Shown here piece by piece: positions 59,620-64,000 of a stretch of 64,000 nt of DNA. The translations under genes were made by a program, and so were the position numbers. Within the stretch, counting starts at the first letter, position 1, and each line of letters opens with the position of its first letter. This stretch comes from Gnetum montanum (Eukaryota; Streptophyta; Gnetopsida; Gnetales; Gnetaceae), in the NCBI GenBank assembly GCA_015680685.1, contig MNCI01026620.1, positions 1 through 64,000 of the forward strand. The letters are read 5' to 3'. The notes under the pieces are model-generated. The model was given only the letters and a program-made list of their open reading frames with translations, was not told where the DNA came from and did no database searches.

Positions 59620-60390
59620 TAGCCCAACTGTACCAGCTTCGATGATACCAACTTTGGAGCTCCACTAGAGTCCTAGAAAGGCACCTACGATGGTGGCCCA
59701 TGCTTCAACTACAATAACAAGCTCATTGACATGAGCTTCTTCAAACAAGGCAGTAATAAGGTAGTAGGCCAATAGGTTGTTACTACATCCTCGCTCAACA
59801 CCAAGGACCACAACATGCACATGTCATCAACAATCGTTGGAAATGCCGTGGTCAACACCAACATGATCAGCTATGCAAATGGCACTACCTGTAGCATGAC
59901 CTGGCTTGCAAAGATCGCTATCTATAAGGTCTGGTGGGACTGTGGTAGCTTTAGCTCCAACATCCTTATGGCCATGGATGCCACTCTGTCTGACGACATT
60001 AACATGCTTTCACTCTCACTTGACAACAACCCATAGCAATACTACACCAACTACATTGCCATCGACACCTTCACCACTGCAGTCAACTGCTACGTCTTTG
60101 TTGCTTGCTCGACCAGAAACTCCAAACACAGCGCTGACATCACCTCAAATCTCTTACCTTGGATCATGACCATCATTGCTAGCACCCTCAACCATGACTT
60201 CCTAGCCATCACAGTGCTCACTGATGGTAGCAAGTATGTTGGAACCTCACTCTACTTTGGGGAACTACTATTGGAAGATCCAAATCTTAGACTCATCTAT
60301 GCTAGAAACACCAACTTTGATGGTGAAGAAAACATGAACTTCTACACCTATGGTAGCTTGGACCCTGGAGGTAGAGGAGGTGTGAATCAT
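59620..60390 (+). pseudogene. Subtilisin-like serine protease (plant subtilase) pseudogene fragment
   Basis: One frame reads from SFDDTNFGAPLES (about 59635) through FNYNNKLI, then a stop, then KDHNMHMSST at about 59801-59830. That last block is the catalytic-His motif DHGTHTSST with Gly-Thr-His-Thr partly replaced, the His itself kept. YANGTTCSMTWLAKIAIYKV, AMDATLSDDINMLSLSL, a VACSTRNS block (the oxyanion Asn kept) and PWIMTIIASTLNHDFLAITV follow to about 60240. The text ends in the PA-domain region near 60390. The catalytic Asp region is unclear and the Ser domain is missing. Plant subtilases are secreted proteases, often intronless. Confidence 0.85.
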
Positions 60391-61154
60391 AATACAAATT
60401 TTTTTATAATAGCTAAAAGATCCCTTCATTTAGGTTTCTTTTTTTTTTGATAAAATTTATATATGAATTAGGTCAATATGTTTCTTGAGTAGCTTTTTCT
60501 GAATGCATGTTTTAAGCATAAAATTTTGTAGGCAGGGGCAGGATGAGGGATAGATCTAGAGACATTCAAGGAAATATGGTAATGGTTACAATTGAAGTTG
60601 CAGCCTAAAGGGAAGGGTCTTATAAAGTTTCTATGTCAACAATAGCCTTTAGTTATTAGAATATCTTTCTAGAAACAAACTTTCTGCCAGTTTTTTATGT
60701 GTATTTTTGTTAATTTTTTATAGTGAATTGTAACATGTTGAACATTATATTTTGATGATTTTGTGCAATTTTCATAGTTTCACTTCAAGCTAAGCTCTTC
60801 TGTCATCAATGCTTAGCTTGTTTTCCTATACATTTGCATTCCCAATGCAAAAACATTCCAAAGTTTTGTTTTGTTCTTTTTTCAATGCTTTCTGAAGTGG
60901 TAGGGAATTCTGAAATTGTAATTTTCTGCTACTATTTTGATTAATCTTCTTTTGCTACACCCTTTTTCAATGTAAAGGAACATTTGTAAGTTCATTTTCT
61001 CTTTATCTCATTGTATATTTTGTGTAGGTTTTATCATTTCTATGGTTGTGCTTTGAAATTTAGTAGTTACCATGGAGTAGATGCATTTAGTTGTTACGAT
61101 TGTAACTGCTCTTTCATTTGCAATATGCATTTTAATAAAATGCAAAAGTGTTAG
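60391..61154. other. AT-rich sequence between the subtilase fragment and element H
   Basis: No gene, repeat or TE domain is seen. Several T-runs (about 60430-60450, 60700) and a mixed AT composition. Confidence 0.55.
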
Positions 61155-62220
61155 TGATGGGACACGATATCGCGTACGCGATATCATGATCGTCACGATA
61201 TCGCATCCCTCGCGATATCGTTTATGCGATATCGCGTACGCGATATTATGATCGTCACGATATCGCATCCGTCGCGATATCGTTTATGCGATATCGTCTC
61301 TTCCTCTGCGATATCGTGTATGCGATATCGCAGTCCACCGTCATATCTATAAATAAGAGGCTACTTCCCCTTATTTCCTCATCTTAGGCTAGAAGTAGGG
61401 AAACTCTGGCAAATTGATCACTTCAAAGATAGAAAATTTTCCATGTGCCTGTAGTAGGAGTCCCCAAGTGAACGGATCTTTATTCAACCAACATTGTACC
61501 TAAATGCAAGTTGTGTATGGCAATAAAGACAAGCTTTGTGGATAAACCTTGCAGTGCATGGAATAGGATTTTATTACTTGTTATTTATTACATGTTATTT
61601 ATTACCTATAGTAGCGCGAAATGAGTATGACTTGATTACGAGCATTTACGGATGTGTATGGATAATCAAGGAATGGATGCTCATCGTGATTAGATTCTCT
61701 CTCACACTTATCTCCTAGTAACACGAGATGAGTATGACTTGATTACGAGCATTTACAGATGTATACAGATAGTCAAGGAATGGATGCTCATCATGTTTAG
61801 GCTAGTTAGGTCCCTTAGTACAACCACTTCGAGCATGTGCGTTACGCGTGGGATCCCAATAATGATTAGCGTTTGGTAACCACGGTTGCATAGGTTCAGG
61901 GTGTGTATGGTAAGTGGGAACGGATGCTGATGCTAGGTAATTTAGACTTAGTGCATTAGTTAGAGTTAGTACTTAGTTTCTCAATCCTTTCCTCATTAGC
62001 ATAGAAGTCATAAAACATAAAAGACCATAAAAATCATATACCTCAGACTTGCTTAACCATACACCGTGACAACTACAAGTAAGCCTAGGAAGACAATGAA
62101 TAATTAACCCTAAGTGTTCCATGGGGTGTGTAGGCACTTAGTCTATGGAGTTCAACTGAATTGTGTGTGAAAACGCTCATATTCGTATGGTTGAGTGTAG
62201 GGGTATCTTGCCACTCATCA
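61155..62220 (+). mobile_element. Element H 5' LTR (Athila-like)
   Basis: The LTR is 1,066 bp from TGATGGGAC to CTCATCA. The U3 is packed with GCGATATCGC-type palindromes, including a 62-bp unit repeated at 61166 and 61228. The TATA box is at 61348-61355. A 107-bp unit is tandemly repeated from 61623 and 61730. It is the same subfamily as the partial LTR at 1-400. The 3' LTR lies outside the window, so the target duplication cannot be checked. Confidence 0.9.
61166..61335. repeat. GATATCG palindrome cluster in the U3 of element H
   Basis: Two 62-bp units (61166-61227 and 61228-61289) each hold GATATCGCGTACGCGATATC-like palindromes. The first 20 bases (61166-61185) are a perfect palindrome. 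Another pair of GCGATATCG sites follows to 61335, just upstream of the TATA box. Confidence 0.9.
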
Positions 62221-62221
62221 T

Positions 62222-62239
62222 TGGCACTGTTGCCAGGGA
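62222..62239 (+). other. Element H primer-binding site (tRNA-Asp type)
   Basis: TGGCACTGTTGCCAGGGA starts one base after the LTR and matches the tRNA-Asp complement at most positions. Confidence 0.85.
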
Positions 62240-62354
62240 CTAAGTGTTTGTGCATCGAATAGAACATAAAGGAAATCACTCACATCGTTGAGAGCCTAAA
62301 CGAACCTTCAAGTTAATTAATTAAACAATAATTTATATAACGGTAAAATAGCAC

Positions 62355-64000
62355 ATCGATAGAAATTTCTCACAAAAGCAATTCACCATCTAGGACTAAC
62401 ACTAGAGACAGTCGGCAACATACAATACATAACCAAAATCAGCCAAGTCCTAAACAATACAAGATAGTCTATACTCATCCCGATGACTATATTTTGGACT
62501 TTACCTTTATCCCCGATCAAGATGAATAGCTGCGATGGGGAGATCTACAAGGTAACATTGTATTACCCCCAGATCGATCAGTCCCTAACATGCTCTTCTG
62601 TGCCTTGGCATAGATTTGCATGCAAGAACTATTTACTGAATATGTTGCTAAAGACTTTGAGATGAGGGATTATCATCCCAAAAATGCACAACGTATGACG
62701 GACTTAAGGTAGGAGAGTCAACATACACTGTTGAAGGGCAAAGCCCTACACGTTCTTAGCGAAATAGGAGACAAGAAACCCCTTATAATGGGTTCTTTAG
62801 CAAATGATGTTTCCCCTCCTAATGAACATAATGATGAGGGTAAAGGTAAGAAAGAAGAAAGACCTTGATAGGAAAGTCGAGAGAGAGGACAAGGGCAAGG
62901 ATGTAGGGAGAGTAGGAAGCCACGAAGACATCACAGGCATCATGAAAGAGATGATCATGATGAGCCCCTACTCACAACCCGAAGTATGCTTAACATCACA
63001 GAGGCTGTTAGGATTCCAACAAGGCACCAAAAGGATAGTCGAATCAAGCGTTTAGATATGAATAATATCCCACGTATTGAAGGGGGATATAATGTTGATC
63101 CGCAGCATCATTTACAAGAATTCCACGATGCCTGTGCCTTGCAAAATATAGAAAATGAGTGGCAAAAACTTAAGTTATTCCCAAGGACACTCATCAAAGA
63201 AGCAGAGAGTTGGTATTGGTCCTTAGAATTGGAAACCATTAGGAGGTGGAGTACGATGCTAGAACTTTTCAACAATAAATATCAGACGTACTCTAGAGTA
63301 TCCCATCTGCGTAAGCAAATCCAAGGCTAGAAACAAGGTACTTATGAATCCTTGGATGCTACCATGACCTGCTACTATACATTGTTACATCGTTGCCTAG
63401 GCCATGGGTACGCTCAGCAGGATCAACTTCGCCACATTGTGGATGGGCTAAGGCATGAAACGAGAAAATCCTTGGGACTTATGCCCAAGGGAAACTATCA
63501 CAACTTAGAGCCCATGAAGTACAATGCTTGTTGGACCAAGTAGCACAAGAAGAGGGTGAACTATGTAAGAGGGAAAAGTTGGAAGAATACAACCATGACC
63601 CCTCCCTTCAAAAGAAGGGAGTGAAATTCTGTGATGAGGAGGATGAGTCACCACTCGAAGAGTTGGTGAACCGAAAAACCTTGCCGATCTAAAATTTAAC
63701 AACTGAGGTATTGAACAAGGTGGAACAAATATGGGATTCCTTAGACTTGAGAATTGCAATAGTCTTGAAAATCGTAGAAGAGTCTTAGGAGGAACGAAGT
63801 AGTGACAAAGGTAAGACAAAGTGGAGAAATTCAAGCCCTGCACATAACAAGTGTAAGGGGAAAATTCCTATCTCTAATGAGGCTGTGAACTCTAACATAG
63901 ACGATGATGGTGGATGTGAGATTTGCCACTATGACCATCCTAAGGGATTTTGTCCAATTATCTCACATCTACAAGAGTCTAGGGTGTATACACTAAATCC
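62355..64000 (+). pseudogene. Element H gag (decayed, runs off the window)
   Basis: Gag text starts at about 62355, but the start codon seen in B (7201) is not an ATG here. Stops occur near 62527, 62611 and 62710. The best piece, 62986-63330, carries the gag core (RIKRLDMNNIPRIEGGYN, HHLQEFHDAC, LFNNKYQTYSRVSHL). Then come 63352-63540 and the acidic block at about 63590-63690. The knuckle motif CEICHYDHPKGFC is intact at about 63919-63957. H is the least decayed gag knuckle in the window. Confidence 0.85.

Noticed and set aside
1-64000. tRNA, rRNA, riboswitch or bacterial-type operon features
   Set aside because: No cloverleaf, rRNA block or operon layout was seen; the window is plant TE sequence.

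Overview
The window is plant nuclear DNA, almost entirely nested, decayed LTR retrotransposons. The evidence is Ty3/gypsy elements of the Athila-like and Tat/Ogre-like kinds, primer-binding sites complementary to plant tRNA-Asp, an L1-type LINE, a copia-like solo LTR, and fragments of a plant subtilase and of a plastid-targeted protein. A seed plant with a repeat-rich genome is likely, but the species cannot be read from the sequence. No gene appears intact. Nearly every coding region has stops, frameshifts or lost catalytic residues.

Left part (1-28404): element A, an Athila-like element on the minus strand, runs from integrase (401) back to its primer-binding site (5944-5961) and 5' LTR (from 5963). 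Its integrase is cut on the left by another minus-strand LTR (1-400). Inside the LTR of A sits element B (plus strand, 6312-28047), with exact 5-bp target duplications TACAG. Inside the gag of B sits element C (plus strand, 8322-23057), with exact target duplications CCAAG. C is a Tat/Ogre-type element with gag, protease, RT, RNase H, a second (archaeal-type) RNase H and integrase. It has a 2.6-kb candidate intron between protease and RT, and four families of short tandem repeats. B has lost about 2.8 kb of pol and keeps only gag, protease remnants and an integrase tail.

Middle part (28405-46165): a minus-strand gag-only Athila-like element (E') is broken by a solo LTR (29125-29931) and by element D (30973-40971, target duplications ATTAT). 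D is the most complete Athila-like copy here, but its left end carries a complete LTR in inverted orientation followed by a truncated direct LTR. To the right of E' lie its LTR, a chromovirus-like LTR fragment and an L1 pseudogene split by a copia-like solo LTR.

Right part (46166-64000): a small GC-richer island holds two divergent host-gene remnants (46265-46486 minus, 46711-47460 plus). After it come a faint Athila-like remnant, a solo LTR (49185-49728), AT-rich sequence with a 17-bp minisatellite, and element E (51769-56367), a gag-only element with both LTRs. E and its right flank to about 59298 duplicate the E' region 40972-45660, including the L1 and the solo LTR at the same site. A subtilase pseudogene (59620-60390) follows. 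Last is the 5' LTR, primer-binding site and gag of element H (from 61155), which continues off the window.

The sequence supports this order of events: the copia-like LTR entered L1; E inserted next to it; the block duplicated; D and a solo LTR later entered one copy. On the left, A was hit by B and B by C. I found no new biological system. The best leads are the Ogre-style intron and repeat arrays of C, the inverted-LTR structure of D, and the mismatch between nesting order and LTR divergence.
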